Assembly (NCBI GenBank): GCA_039096225.1
Contig: JBBPEB010000005.1
Location: 801,501-865,500 of the forward strand
DNA: 64,000 bases
Direction of reading: 5' to 3'
Source: Blastocystis sp. Blastoise
Lineage: Eukaryota; Sar; Bigyra; Opalinata; Blastocystidae
Of the stretch, positions 1 to 18,119 are shown one piece after another. Made by a program: the position numbers and the translations under genes. Each line of letters begins with the position of its first letter. The first letter of the stretch is position 1. Below the pieces are notes generated by a model. The model was not told the origin of the DNA. It did not search any database and saw only the letters and a program-made list of their open reading frames with translations.

Positions 1-2872
<2,872 letters not shown>

Positions 2873-4428
2873 CTTACAGTTTTATTATATATAAATATAT
2901 ATTACAAGTCATTTACCGCTAAAATTGAATTGGATTCAACACAGAAAACAAGTTTCAATTTATTCTCCTAAAATACAATTGAATATAATTGGACAAATTC
3001 CGTTTTTTTAAGATCAACCAATAAAAACAGGTATTGCTTCATAGTATTGACTTTTTGCAAGTTGAATTTCTCTTGTCTTCTTGATATTTACTGATAAATA
3101 GTATTATAGTATGGTTGAGATCGATATAAACATTCATATTTTTCATAATTAATAGGAAAAATAATGAATTTTAGGTTTGAGGAATAGTTTTTTTGTTGTT
3201 CAAATATACATAACTTATTTGCTTTGAACACGAATTAAGAAAAAGAAATAAATTGAATTAATTATAAAGTCAGAAATGTTAGGAAATTGTCTTGATTTTG
3301 ACAAAGTATCTATTTCTTTTTAATTGTTTTCATTCAGTAAAGACTTAAAACATATTGAGATAGTTAAAATATTATTAATTAAATGAAATATGTTATAAAT
3401 AATAAAAATAATTTTGGAAAGAACAAAAAAATGTGACTAATTTGATGATACAGGCAAAATGTTTGAATTAACTATGTTCCTTGAGTTAAATAAAAATGTA
3501 TAATGTTATTGAAAATGATAAAACAAAAGAAAATAGTTTTGACAATAGAATTCAAGATATATTTATGAAGAGGAAGAAATGGATATAATAATTATGATAT
3601 TACTATATCACTACTATATATAGAGATAAGGATATAGAATAGAAACAGTAGATATTTAAGTATAAGAATACATATATATATATAGATATAAAGATAAAGT
3701 GAGAAAGATAATTAAAAAGAATCTTAATAAAGTTGAAAGAACTAGCATATAAAATAATTTGAATAGAATAGTATCGTAGAATATATAATATACAATATAA
3801 GAATTAAAAAAAAAAATCGAAAAGTATTTAAAAAAAAACATCAGTAATAGGTATATATTATTTATTTAAAAAAAAAATAAAAATGAACACAAGAAGAAAT
3901 CGTAAAAAAAAAAGTCATAAAAGAATGATTTTAAAAGAATTATGAATAGATAAGAGTAGATGTAAATAAAAACATATTTAAAAAAAGGGAAAAAATATAT
4001 GTATATAACAATAAAAGTAAACTAATATACATAAAAATATATTATTAAAAAGATATATGAATATATATATAAAAGAAACTAGTGAAACAGCAAAGAGATA
4101 CACATATATAAAGAATGAAAAATGAGAAACAAATTGATAATAGTATTTGAGTAGCACTATATGTATTTATATATACATATACTATACAAAGAAATCTTAT
4201 TCAATATTAAAAAATATATATAGAATATAATAGTATAATATATATTTATAACGATATACAGAATATATCATTTTAATATATATATAGATAGAAATGAAAA
4301 AGAATTAAATATAATAATAAAAATAGTAAAATAGAGAATAGGAAAAAAGATAGTGATTTACGAAATAAAAAGAAATAAATGTATATATATATTTTTTAAA
4401 AATACATAAAAATACTATTTATTTCATT
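2873..4428. other. AT-rich intergenic region, no gene seen
   Basis: The DNA is AT-rich with many short A and T tracts. The longest open frame (3656-3841) is Phe/Leu/Tyr-rich, has no splice-supported extension and no family resemblance, so I do not call it. Confidence 0.6.
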
Positions 4429-4975
4429 TTATAATTCATCATTCATATATATACAACGATCTATAATTTTATCCCATGTTCCATCATCACGACATTCTCT
4501 TAATATATGACCTGAATAACCAGGAGGACAATCAATTTGATCAACATCATGAGCATCGGTTTCTCTCCATTCATTCTCTTCAGGGCATCCTAAAATTAAT
4601 GAAGAATTTAGAAAATTTAAATATATATTTAAAATGAATTATATCTATATTTAATATAAAAAAAAAACATACTACATTTACTTTCGACATCACCCCATAT
4701 AGCAGCAAAACTACCATTAGGTTCTTCTTGAAATATACATATTCTTCTATAAAATCCTAATCCAACACAATTACTAAAGGCAGACTTTCCTAATTTAGTT
4801 TGTGGCCAATGTTTTCCTTCATATTCTTCTGCATCACAGTAAGCCTTTGATATTGTTGTAACATGTGCGTCAGCTATCATAAAGAATAACACAAATAGCA
4901 AACAAATCTATAGTATCATGATTGATTTTTTAGTTTTTAATATATGATCGTATATACATAGTAAATCTGTCTCAT
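4429..4975 (-). CDS. Small secreted cysteine-rich protein (137 aa)
   Basis: Three exons: 4975-4958, 4907-4673 and 4589-4429 (stop TAA). The first exon is only 18 nt (MRQIYY); it supplies the ATG, because the open frame around 4901 otherwise starts at a non-ATG codon behind a TAG. Splicing the 50-nt intron gives a clean signal peptide (MRQIYYICLLFVLFFMIADA). The mature protein has two Cys-rich modules of the pattern C-x-WP...C...YRRIC...W...C and C-x-EW...C...YSGH-x-REC...W...C. The same module type recurs near the C-terminus of the 1,963-aa surface protein at 31400-37808, so this looks like a soluble single-purpose relative. The pattern recalls hormone-receptor-type (HRM) domains, but I would not assign a ligand. 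Confidence 0.75.
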
Positions 4976-5703
4976 ATTATTTGAATAAAGATCTCTAAAT
5001 TATGTGTAAACGTTATAAAAAGATGAAAAACCTTCTATAAATCCTTGTTTTCCTCTTTATGAGAAAAGCCTGAATAATCACAAAACTTCTGTTTTTAAAA
5101 GAGGATTTTTTATACTTTTAGATAAAGAAACATTTTTATTCATTTATTGTTTGTTTTGTTTCTCTTTCTGAATAACATTCAATTAAGCGATGGTATATGA
5201 TATACATTTACTATTTTAAATAATTATTGCTTCGTCATTCATTAGATTCAACTGGAAATCTTGATAATGCTCAATTAAGTTGTTTTATATATTTTAAGTT
5301 GTATTTTTTTTTATTTAGATAGTAATTAAAGAAACTATGTTATTATGAAAGGCCACTTTAACTGATGATCACTCTTAATGTGATCATGTTAGTTTTATTG
5401 AGTACTCTCAGTATTGTTTATTCATCATGTAACTTTGTACAATGATATTAAAATACTCAATCATTATAAACGAGAGTTAAATAGAGTATTCAACTACTTT
5501 TTTTTTCTACTTTTTTAATAATAGTTTTCAATGAATTCTATTTCATATACATGTACTACGTAAGTTTAAATTATATTCAAAGTTATAATAAAGAACAATC
5601 AGTACTTATATCATTTTTCTTCGTTGACTAATTGGAACAATGATTTTCCAGGTTTTTTTAAACGAACTAAACATTTTTAATTTTTTTCTTATATAATTTT
5701 AAA
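4976..5703. other. Intergenic region between divergent genes
   Basis: This is the shared upstream region of the secreted Cys-rich gene (-) and the glycosyltransferase (+). I see no coding exon and no distinctive motif beyond T-rich tracts. Confidence 0.5.
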
Positions 5704-7260
5704 ATGTTCAGATTTGTTGCTATTGTCTCAATAGTTTACGCTTTATCTATACTCATTTGTGTACAATACGTATGTTATTAAGACAGTTTTATTAGTTCAT
5801 GTAGTCATTTCTTGATAAATCAAAATCAGCTATTCGTATTTTGTACAACAATGACGATCAAGACCCTTATTATGAAGTTTTGACTGATTCAGATAGTCTT
5901 CGGAATGAAATAGACAATGTTGATCCTAAGTATGTGTGACTAAACATGTTTTTTAATGATATTCTGATTAATTCTATGCTTTAATAGTTGTTTCTAATTT
6001 ATTCTTTAATTGTTTTTATAATTTATTTAATATATATAGTCTCATTTATGGACATTTACTTCATTTTTTGGATAAGAAAGAATACGACGATAGGTTAAAA
6101 CTAATAGAAAGAAATCATCGAGATTATCGTATTCCATATCCATCTACTCATTTAATTGATGACATACGTAAGAATGCGTTGAATAATGAAATTGTTATTA
6201 CTTTTATAACTCCAGAATATATTGAAATGTTTTTGATGTTTTATTATAAATCAATTATTCCTCATGATATCAAAAACTTTCTCGTTTTTGTCAGTGACCA
6301 AAATCTTTATCGTGTATATAATTTGTAATATGTTTTTATTGATAGATATATATCTTTTTATATTATTCATATATATATATATATTTTTTTAATTACTTTT
6401 TTGATAGAATTATTTTAATAATTATAATATATATATATATATATAGACTTTAAAATCAGAATCTATTCCTTGTACTTTAATAACTCAATATAAATCTTAT
6501 AATAAAAAGAATATACAATATGGTACACAAGGGTTTATAGATATAGTAAATATGAAGACATTATGTATATTATATGTATTAGAACAAGGATATAATGTAT
6601 TATTTACGGATGTCGATATTATCTTCTTAGATAATCCTTTATATTATTTTAATCATACTTATGATATTAATGCACAAATGGAAGGATATTATGAAATCAA
6701 AGAAATTAATAGTGGATTCATGTATATAGGATATTTTAGGATTGTAGTTTATTATTATTATACTTTATTATTATTTCGATTTTATGATTTTATTATTATT
6801 TTAATTATTGTTATGGTATTATTATTTTATTATTATTATTATAGTATTCTTTTATTTAAAATAATAAACCTCATTTATGTATACTATTCTTATTTTTTTT
6901 TATAATATAAAATAATATATGTATATATTATCTTTCAAATTCATAGGTATATACATTCAAATATGCATACATTAGCGTGTTTTTATAATGCTTTTTCTTT
7001 ATATCTAACACAAAACATTCGTCAACAGACAGCAGTCAATGATGCCGTGTTCAATCTTATACCCAATTCTCTTTCTTTAAATGAACTCGATATTTATCGT
7101 TTTCCCATGGGAAATGACTTTTTTGTTGAAGGAAATCATGTATTTTTAGATGATTCACCATGTATATATTATTATACTTATATTATATATATATTTATTT
7201 GTTAATGTATATATATATTATTTATTATATTTTTATTTTTTTTTTTAATATTTGAATCTT

Positions 7261-7291
<31 letters not shown>

Positions 7292-8836
7292 ACTTTATAA
7301 ACTCTTTATTTGCTATATTTATAATTTTTTTTTATTAATATTTAAAACATTATATCTATTTTATTTATTATTATTATTATTATATATATATAGGTGAGAC
7401 TTGTATAATAGTACATAATAATTGGATCAAAGGTATTGATGCCAAGATATATAGACTTAAAGAAATAGGTTATTATTATCCTTCTTCTTCTTCTTCTTCT
7501 TCTTCGTCAAATGATTATTATACAAGTAGTACAAATAATTATCTTACTTATTCTATCTCAAATCATCATGTATCTATTGGTATATATATATTTATATATA
7601 GAGAATCATATAAATAATAATATTATATATATATATATTAATATTCTTAATAATAATAAAAATATATATTTTTATATTATAGAAACTCAATTATTATATT
7701 TAAAATCAATGATTGCATTATCTCTTCAATTAAATCGTATTCTTGTTTTACCTGTTTTCTATATACAAGAAAGAGATATTGATATATTAAAAAGAATAAG
7801 TAAGTATAGAATACAAGCGGCTATACATAAAGGAATATATATATCAAAAACAAAAATGACAACAAAAATTGATAAATCTAAAAGTATATATATATATATA
7901 TATTGTTACATTCTGTTATATCTTTTTATATTGATTATATATATCTGTGGTTTTATTATATTTATTATTATATATATTAAATATATTATATATTATATAC
8001 TATCTATTTACTATAGTATTTAATACATTAAATGCATCTAATATAACTTCACCCTCTCCTTCTATTCCTCTCTCTATGTATAATCCTTATTATATACAAA
8101 GAGAAACAGATCCTAAGTATAATATGAAAAAATTAAAAAAATTAAAAACAGAAGAACCTCTTTCTGTAGGATTAAATGAAATTATATGTATTAATAAATT
8201 TAATAAATATTATCAAAATTATTATAGAGAACATGTATATAGATATATTTATTTTTTTTATTTATTATATAATTAATTATATACTATTTATATACTATAT
8301 TTATAATATATATTTATTTTTATTTATTATATAATTAATTATATACTATTTATATACTATATTTCTCATTATATATAGTCTTTCTTTAAGAATCCATCTA
8401 TACCTGCTTCCCTCTCTTCTTTATATTTAAATAATAAAGGCATATATTTCACTAGAAGTCCTCTAGACAATAAACATAATCCACAAATATCCTTTCTATA
8501 TTATTTATTCTATTTATTATAATATTTATATTTATTCTATTTATTATAATATTTATATTTATTCTATTTACTATTATATATATTATCTATATTATCTATA
8601 TTATCTATATTATCTATATTAGTACTCATTTATTATATATATCCCTTAATAAATACTCTATTTATTTACCTCCTTCCTCACCTATTGAAACTATAACTAA
8701 ATTTCTACGTATATATAAGAATCAGAAAATTCTTGATCTTCACAATCCTCCTTTATTTAATAACGCTACATTAAATACCTTTATACATCAAGAATCATTC
8801 ATTCCTTCAATTGCTGATCAAAAATATTGCTATTAA
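5704..8836 (+). CDS. Type II membrane glycosyltransferase, nucleotide-diphospho-sugar transferase family (PF03407-like)
   Basis: Ten exons: 5704-5769, 5805-5929, 6040-6313, 6447-6721, 6947-7161, 7394-7579, 7683-7883, 8017-8234, 8379-8486 and 8657-8836; 615 aa. Exon 1 encodes a signal anchor (MFRFVAIVSIVYALSILIC). Family landmarks in order are LFTDVDIIFLDNP (the DxD nucleotide-sugar/metal site, about residue 210), NSGFMYI, IVHNNWIKG, LNRILVLPVFY and a C-terminal DLHNPPLF segment ending in YC. This matches plant and protist Golgi transferases of the xylosyl/arabinosyl type; the donor sugar cannot be read from sequence. A run of Ser (TCT/TCA codons near 7485-7506) sits between conserved blocks. 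The last intron (8487-8656) has no GT donor and is read as a U12-type AT-AC intron; without it the frame stops early and the conserved C-terminus is lost. Confidence 0.88.
8268..8366 (+). repeat. Direct duplication inside an intron
   Basis: A segment of about 40 bp containing TTAATTATATACTATTTATA occurs twice in tandem within the intron between exons 8 and 9 of the glycosyltransferase gene. Confidence 0.7.
8487..8656 (+). other. U12-type AT-AC intron (glycosyltransferase gene)
   Basis: The donor is ATATCCTTT, the exact minor-spliceosome AT-AC consensus, directly after codon CAA. The branch-like motif TCCCTTAAT is at 8642-8650 and the intron ends AAATAC at 8656. Splicing is phase 0 and joins HNPQ to SIYLPP. 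No GT-AG pair rescues this junction. Confidence 0.85.
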
Positions 8837-9526
8837 TATACACTATTAAACACTTTTGACCTTTTAGAACATATGATTGGCAAAATAAACTATTCTATCC
8901 AATCAATTTTCTTAAAACGTTAAAATGTCTAATAGTGATATCTTTATATATATATTTATTTATTTATTATTATTACTATTTTATATTTTATTTATATTCA
9001 CATATATCTAACATTTCCATCTTCTTAACATTCTATACAGAATCCTTTATATATATTTAATGAATTTTTTCTTGTATGTAAATCTATATATACTATACTA
9101 TTTATTAGTAATTATTACATTTATATACACATCTCTAAATATCTACTTTCTATTCTATTATAAAATATTAATTCATATATGTTAGTATAATAAAATATTC
9201 ATGTATATATATTTTCAAAAAAAAACAGTTCTATCACTAGTTTTTATTATAGCTCATTTTTTAAACTATTGGATTGATAATAGTAATAATAATGTTTTTC
9301 TGTTTTTAATTACATCTGTTTTATTTAATTGATATGATATGCTTATTTTTCTATTTTTCCCAAGAATAAAAATATTTTTAGTTGTGTTTATTCATAATTA
9401 TATAGTATATATTAAATATTATATAAAAACAAAAAAACATAAGAATAAATATATAGAGTATTCTATAAAGTAATTTTTAAAAAGTGTAAAATAAAACAAG
9501 TCAAAAGTCAAATATATATATATATA
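8837..9526. other. Intergenic region between convergent genes
   Basis: AT-rich spacer between the 3' ends of the glycosyltransferase and eEFSec genes; no coding sequence or RNA gene recognised. Confidence 0.55.
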
Positions 9527-12504
<2,978 letters not shown>

Positions 12505-13106
12505 TTCTATAGAGTCTATCGATCTTTAACGTTTAAATTAACAAGAATAATCAACTAGAAAATTCTTCCTTAGAAAACACAAAAAGTTTTTGTATACAAA
12601 TGAAATGAGTTTTTTTTTATTTGTTTATGAATTAAATGAAAATATGTGGAATGAGAGTATGTGAACTATGTGTAAACTATAGAATAAGACTATTCAATGA
12701 GAGAAATAACAAAATTTTGTACATTTTGATTAACGATTGAGTTCATCTTCATGATATACATAGTTTCATATTCTTAAAAAACCCTTTTAATCAAGTTTAT
12801 TGTGTTTTCATCTTTAAAAATTAAGAGAATGTATATAAAAAAAAGAAATGCTTCTCTTGCAATGAAAAATAATTTAAGATAGTTGAGTATTCAAATAATT
12901 AATTTAAGAATAGTTAAATAATTACTTTATGAATAGTTAAATAATTATTTTAAGAATAGTTAAATAATTAATTTAAGAATAGTTAAATAATTAATTTAAG
13001 AATAGTTAAATAATTAATTAAGAATAGTTAAAAAATTAATTTACGACTATTCACCGCTAGTTATGATACATAAAACAATACTTGGTAAACAAAAAAATAT
13101 ATATAA
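12505..13106. other. Intergenic region containing a minisatellite
   Basis: This lies upstream of eEFSec (-) and downstream of the next minus-strand gene. Apart from the 23-bp repeat array at 12871-13052, I see only AT-rich DNA. Confidence 0.6.
12871..13052. repeat. 23-bp tandem minisatellite
   Basis: About seven imperfect copies of a 23-bp unit (AATTTAAGAATAGTTAAATA then ATT). The unit is partly self-complementary (AATTAATTTAA against TTAAATAATTAATT). Confidence 0.9.
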
Positions 13107-14154
13107 TTAAAGAGTTTTGGAAATATTTTTTAAGAGCGTACATAAAGTATATTTATATTTCCATGAGTTCCAACGATTATAGAGTTTATTCCATAAATTA
13201 TCATTCAAAGAATATGATGAACATGAATTCTTTATAATACGAAGAATTTCCATTAGAAATTGAATTAATAAAGAATTCTCTTTAGAAATAGTTTTGAAAT
13301 TATGATCCATTAAAATAGGAAAGAAAAAATTGAAGAAATAATCAACATAATTATAAAATTGACATTTTTGAAGAATAGATTTGATATTTGAAAGGTAATT
13401 AAAATAAAGGAAATAATAGGATATATATATATACTTTATTGTATAAATAACTAAGGATATTAATAATGAATAATTATATAAACACTCATTTTGAGTATAT
13501 AAACTGTTCCAGAAAGATACTGATTGTTTCTAATAATAAAAGAATATATAAAAAACGTATAACTTATCAGAAGAAGATTATATATAATGAAGATAATAAC
13601 GAATAAATATATATATATACTTCTAATTTTATATATAATGTGGATGAGATTGATTCTGTGCTTATAAGCCATTGAATTATTTGTTCTTCGTCTTCTTTAG
13701 ATAAAGATAAACAGTCTTCATCACTAATTTCATTATTTTTATCATCCTATATAATATTAATAATTTTAAGTATTATATATGCATACAGATTCTCTATTTC
13801 TTGATACAAAATTATCAAAGGGAATCAATACAGGCTGCATTAGAGAGTCTAGATTAGAAGAAGGCTCTGTGAAAATGTATCCATTTTCTTTTTCTTCATT
13901 CTCATCAATAGATATTTCAGTGGGAATCCATAAATACTCCATTTTTGCTTCATCTAAGAAATACATATTCGTAGTAGAGTCGACATTTTCTGTGCTACTG
14001 GAAATATTTAGTGCATTTTGCTGAATTTTTTCTAGTAACGACGACAAATCAACTATAATTATTGAATTATAAGTATATTAAAATATTATAAGTTACATTT
14101 CGGATCATTTTTTTGTGTTTTAATTTCATTCTCATCAATATCATCCCATTCCAT
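13107..14154 (-). CDS. Unknown protein, 268 aa, with an AT-AC intron
   Basis: Five exons: 14154-14097, 14052-13787, 13746-13621, 13529-13461 and 13394-13107 (stop TAA). The N-terminal half is acidic and Ser/Asn/Glu-rich (MEWDDIDENEIKTQ, ISIDENEEKENGY, EISDEDCLSLSKEDEEQ). The C-terminal half is probably helical (LSNIKSILQKCQFYNYVDYF, FLMEILRIIKNSC). I do not recognise a family. Read straight through, exon 4 runs into a frame that stops; the two halves join in frame only if 13460-13395 is removed as an AT-AC intron. It is head-to-head with the p27 zinc-ribbon gene, 217 bp apart, so they may share a promoter region. Confidence 0.7.
13395..13460 (-). other. U12-type AT-AC intron (unknown 268-aa protein)
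   Basis: On the minus strand the 66-nt intron begins ATATCCTTAG at 13460 and ends TTTAATTAC at 13395. A branch-like TTCCTTTAT lies about 10 nt before the AC. Splicing is phase 0 (after codon TTA, before CTT TCA) and restores one continuous frame. No AG suits a GT-AG alternative. Confidence 0.75.
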
Positions 14155-14371
14155 TATTCGAACTATTTTTGTTTTTGAAAAATTATTATTTATTAATATA
14201 TATATGTTATAGAGATATCGGAGAAACACCTAAAAAAGATTTTTATTTAGATATAAAAATAAAAATGAAAACGATGATAACGAAAGGAATTAAATAATAA
14301 AAATTATAAATTGCTGAAGCTTTTTTTAAAAATATAGAAAAATAAAAGAAAATTAATAATCCAATTTTACA

Positions 14372-15392
14372 ATGACAGATGATTGCATTTCTTTAGTATC
14401 TATTTTATTGAAGTCTAGAAACAATCTCAATCATATAGATGGGGAAATATCTCCTTAATGGTTGGACAATGCTCAATGAGAATTGTCCTAACAATTGTAA
14501 TGTATGTGAAATGTAGTTAAAATAATGCAAAAAACTATTTTAATTATTGTGATTAGGTTCCTTTGTTTCGAAATAAAGAAAACGAACTTGTGTGTCCTAA
14601 TTGTGGCCCTATTTCAGCGGAATCTACATCAGAAACAGATAAGAAAGAAGATTCTGAAGGATATAAGAATGAAGATGTAATTAGATCATCATATATATAA
14701 TTTTATATAGGACATAATGCAAATTGAAGAAGAAACATCCAGTCAAAAACGTCTTTTTGAAGAAGACATAGTTAGTCATTTTAAATCTGATGATGTCACC
14801 AAGTTAATTGGTGAAAAATTATTACAGGTAATGTTTGTTTGTTTATTATTTAATTAATTAATTATTTATTGAATTAGAATTGATTTTTAAAAAGTAGATA
14901 AATGCATAGAATACTATAAATATAATATATTTCTTCTATTCTCTAGGGGTGGACTATGTTAGAATCAAGTTGTATAGAGTGTCATGTGCCCTTAATGAGA
15001 GATCATGAAGGAACTGAAATCTGCTTAAAATGTAATAAAATATATAATTCAAAAGAAAATATAAATAATCAAATTTCTATTGATGATTCAAAACAAGTAT
15101 ATATATAGTTTAATAAATATATATATTATTTCTTAAGGAGAAAATAGCAAATAAACCATCAATTTCTTCTATAAAAATAGGTATATATATATATTCCTAT
15201 ATCTATCTATATGAATGAATAATTATAAAATAATTCTTTATAGACTCTTCAACAGATATTTCTATATTAAAATCAGAGATTCATAAATATCTCCTTCAAC
15301 TGGAACAAGAAAATAGTTTAACAAAGAAAACTGATATTCTTTCATATATTAAATTATGTACAGAAACAATCAATATGTTAAAAACTATATAA
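14372..15392 (+). CDS. Double zinc-ribbon protein of the Sjogren/scleroderma autoantigen p27 (ZNRD2/SSSCA1) family
   Basis: Seven exons: 14372-14395, 14439-14501, 14557-14676, 14711-14827, 14947-15096, 15138-15180 and 15244-15392. The first exon is 24 nt and splices over a 43-nt intron to give MTDDCISLMGKYLLNGWTML, the conserved start of Auto_anti-p27 domains. There are two such domains: GWTMLNENCPN-x-CNVPLFR...LVCPNCG and, after an acidic linker, GWTMLESSCIECHVPLMR...ICLKCN. Each has four zinc-ligand cysteines. The C-terminus is a predicted helix (SEIHKYLLQLEQENSLTKK). Human ZNRD2 has one domain and is linked to mitosis and tankyrase; a duplicated domain is known in archaeal and protist relatives, so the cellular role here is open. 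Confidence 0.88.
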
Positions 15393-16209
15393 GCTTTATT
15401 GAATCATTTAAGTAGAAATCGTATTTTGTTGTGCATATATTTGTATATTAATTGTTTAAAAAAATAGTTTATTAAAATACATATTAGAAAAAAAAATATT
15501 TATATTCAAAGTGATACTATGAATATTAAGTAGTAGTAAAATATAGATATATATTTGTATATAATTAAAAATAATACTTTCCACTTATAATCTATTTCTT
15601 TCCACTTTGATTCTAAATATGTTTTTAGATATTTTACAGAAACATATTTATAAATAACATTAAAAAAAGACATCTCATTATTTACCTATAATACTTATAT
15701 TCTGTTTAAAAACAGAATTTATTCATTTATTTATTATTCTTAATTCACTTTTTTGGATATTTTTTATCAACATGTATATTTTACAACATAACGTTTTTCA
15801 AATCCCAATAACAAACTGATTATGAATGCATTTGATACTGTTATTGGTAAACTATTCGACTAATCTTCTTTACAATCATCTGACAATCCCCTGAAAAAAA
15901 CTAAATTGTTATAAATATCACTTAATATATAAAAAGCATTGAAAAAACATATAAAAAAGTGTTTTTTATATTTATAAAACACTCTCCAAAAATGTTCTTT
16001 CAGTAAGGTTTGTATACTAAGGAAGTTTTTCTGTATACCTTAAGAGCCTAAAACGTACCCTATAAACTGTCTCTTTTAGGAAATGTGTACCCCAAGAGAG
16101 TCTTTGTGTCGAAATCTTTTTATTTTCCGCGTCGCAATTATGTCGAGTGACGTAGGAAGGGACAAAATAAAAATTCGTTTCATTTTCTATTTAAGATATT
16201 AATATAAAA
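15393..16209. other. Intergenic region, partly of higher complexity
   Basis: Between 15985 and 16160 base composition is less AT-biased than in the other spacers (for example TACCTTAAGAGCC, CTGTCTCTTTTAGG, GTGACGTAGG). There is no open frame. This could be promoter DNA of surface protein A or an unrecognised small RNA. A hairpin with an 8-bp stem (AGTGTTTT/AAAACACT) lies at 15958-15983. Confidence 0.4.
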
Positions 16210-18029
16210 ATGCATTTCTTTTTGTTTATTTCTATCTTATTCACCATTAGTAAGCAAATATATATGTATATATATAAACCTTTGATTTAGGTATTTCATC
16301 AGCTGCTCAATTAAGAGATGAAGATGTCACCTTTCGCTATGAGTTCCTCTGTACAAATGGATACACAGATATATGGAATGTATCGGGCATCGTTGGTGGT
16401 AAGGAAGTATTATTGCGTAATATAACAAGTAATTTTTGTTCAACTGTTTCAAAAGGATCCTTTATTATTGATAAAACTGATGATCTTAATTATAAGTTGT
16501 GTTTCCATACAAAGTAAGTTCATATCTATATTTTTATGTATATATTTTTAACATATAGATCTTCTTATAATATTGATTCCTATGTTATAATTTACGATAA
16601 AGATGATAATCTACTTATAAGAAAACATGCACTTTATAACAATGACTTTTGCTCTTTTTTCACAAGTATTATCATATATTTTTTATGTGCTTATTTTTAA
16701 CATTATTTATATAGTTCGAAGACCGATTGATACTGTTTCTTCGTTGGCTTTTAAGAGAGGGGATGTTCCTGATAATTGGTATAAAAAGACATTTGATTCT
16801 TCTTCTTGGGAAACTGTTCAAAATGGTCAACAAACTAGTTCATCCAATGAGAATCAGTATTATAGAATATCATTTGAAGAGACTCAATTTGATTTAATGG
16901 CTGCTTATAACCTTCATTTACAATTAAATGGTGATATAACTATATATATGAATGATATACAAGTGTATAAAACATTATCTATTAATCCGTATGTTATTAT
17001 TATATAATAGATGGAACTTGTTTAATATATTATATATATAGAGATAATACTGAAGAATTAAATAACATGCAGTATATATAATAGTAATAACTATTATATT
17101 ATTCTTTAGAATCATATTAAATGCTTATACACTTCAAAAAGATAATATTCTCGCTATTTGTATCAGTAATCCCGCGGGAATCTCTCAAACAAATTATATG
17201 TCTATTTATATGACTCTCTTCTTTGCTACTGAAGAAGGAAGTATATATATATATATTTATTATTATATATATATATTTATTTATTTTTGAAATATGTATT
17301 ATATGTATATTATTATATATATTTATTTTTGAAATATGTATTATATATATTATTATATATATATATTTATTTCTGAAATATATATCATATATATTATTAT
17401 TATTATATTTATTTCTGAAATATGTATCATATATATATTATTATTATAATATATTTCAATATATATATATATCAATCAATTTAAGAATAAATCCTATATA
17501 TATATATAAACTAGAATGTGCACAGACCATAGGGGATCACACAACAGAATGTAACGGTTGTACGACATGTGACGAACTCTATGACGGTAGTATACGTCAT
17601 TCTTGGAAATCTAGTACAGATAATAGTACTAATACATTATCAATACTTAATAATATGTATATATATATATATATATGATTAGTTATGGATTGATATAATT
17701 ATATATATATATTGTTTTTAATTTGTTTTCTATTCTATATATTTTTTCTTTTTTATTTCTTTATTATATTAATAAGTTTAATAGAATTTTTTTTATTAGT
17801 ATATATGTATTAATATATAGATATACTGATATTAATCGATATATATTAATTCCGACTGAATACATTGACACACCACCACATACATTTTTCGTTAAAGTAC
17901 GAAACACAAATGATGACGCATGGAACTTTATTGACTCTAATGAAAATGCTGTTTATCCTGAGAATATGAATATATATGATATAAATGGATATACTATACC
18001 TCATCAACAATTTCAATTCTATGCAAAGC

Positions 18030-18119
<90 letters not shown>

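Noticed and set aside
3656-3841. 61-aa open frame on the minus strand
   Set aside because: Phe/Leu/Tyr-rich chance frame in AT-rich spacer with no splice partners or homology that I can see.
13421-13437. Frameshift by a 2-bp error in a TA tract
   Set aside because: A U12-type AT-AC intron explains the break without assuming an error and matches two other introns in the window.
15958-15983. AGTGTTTT/AAAACACT hairpin as a terminator or small RNA
   Set aside because: An 8-bp AT-rich stem is expected by chance in this sequence and lacks other RNA features.
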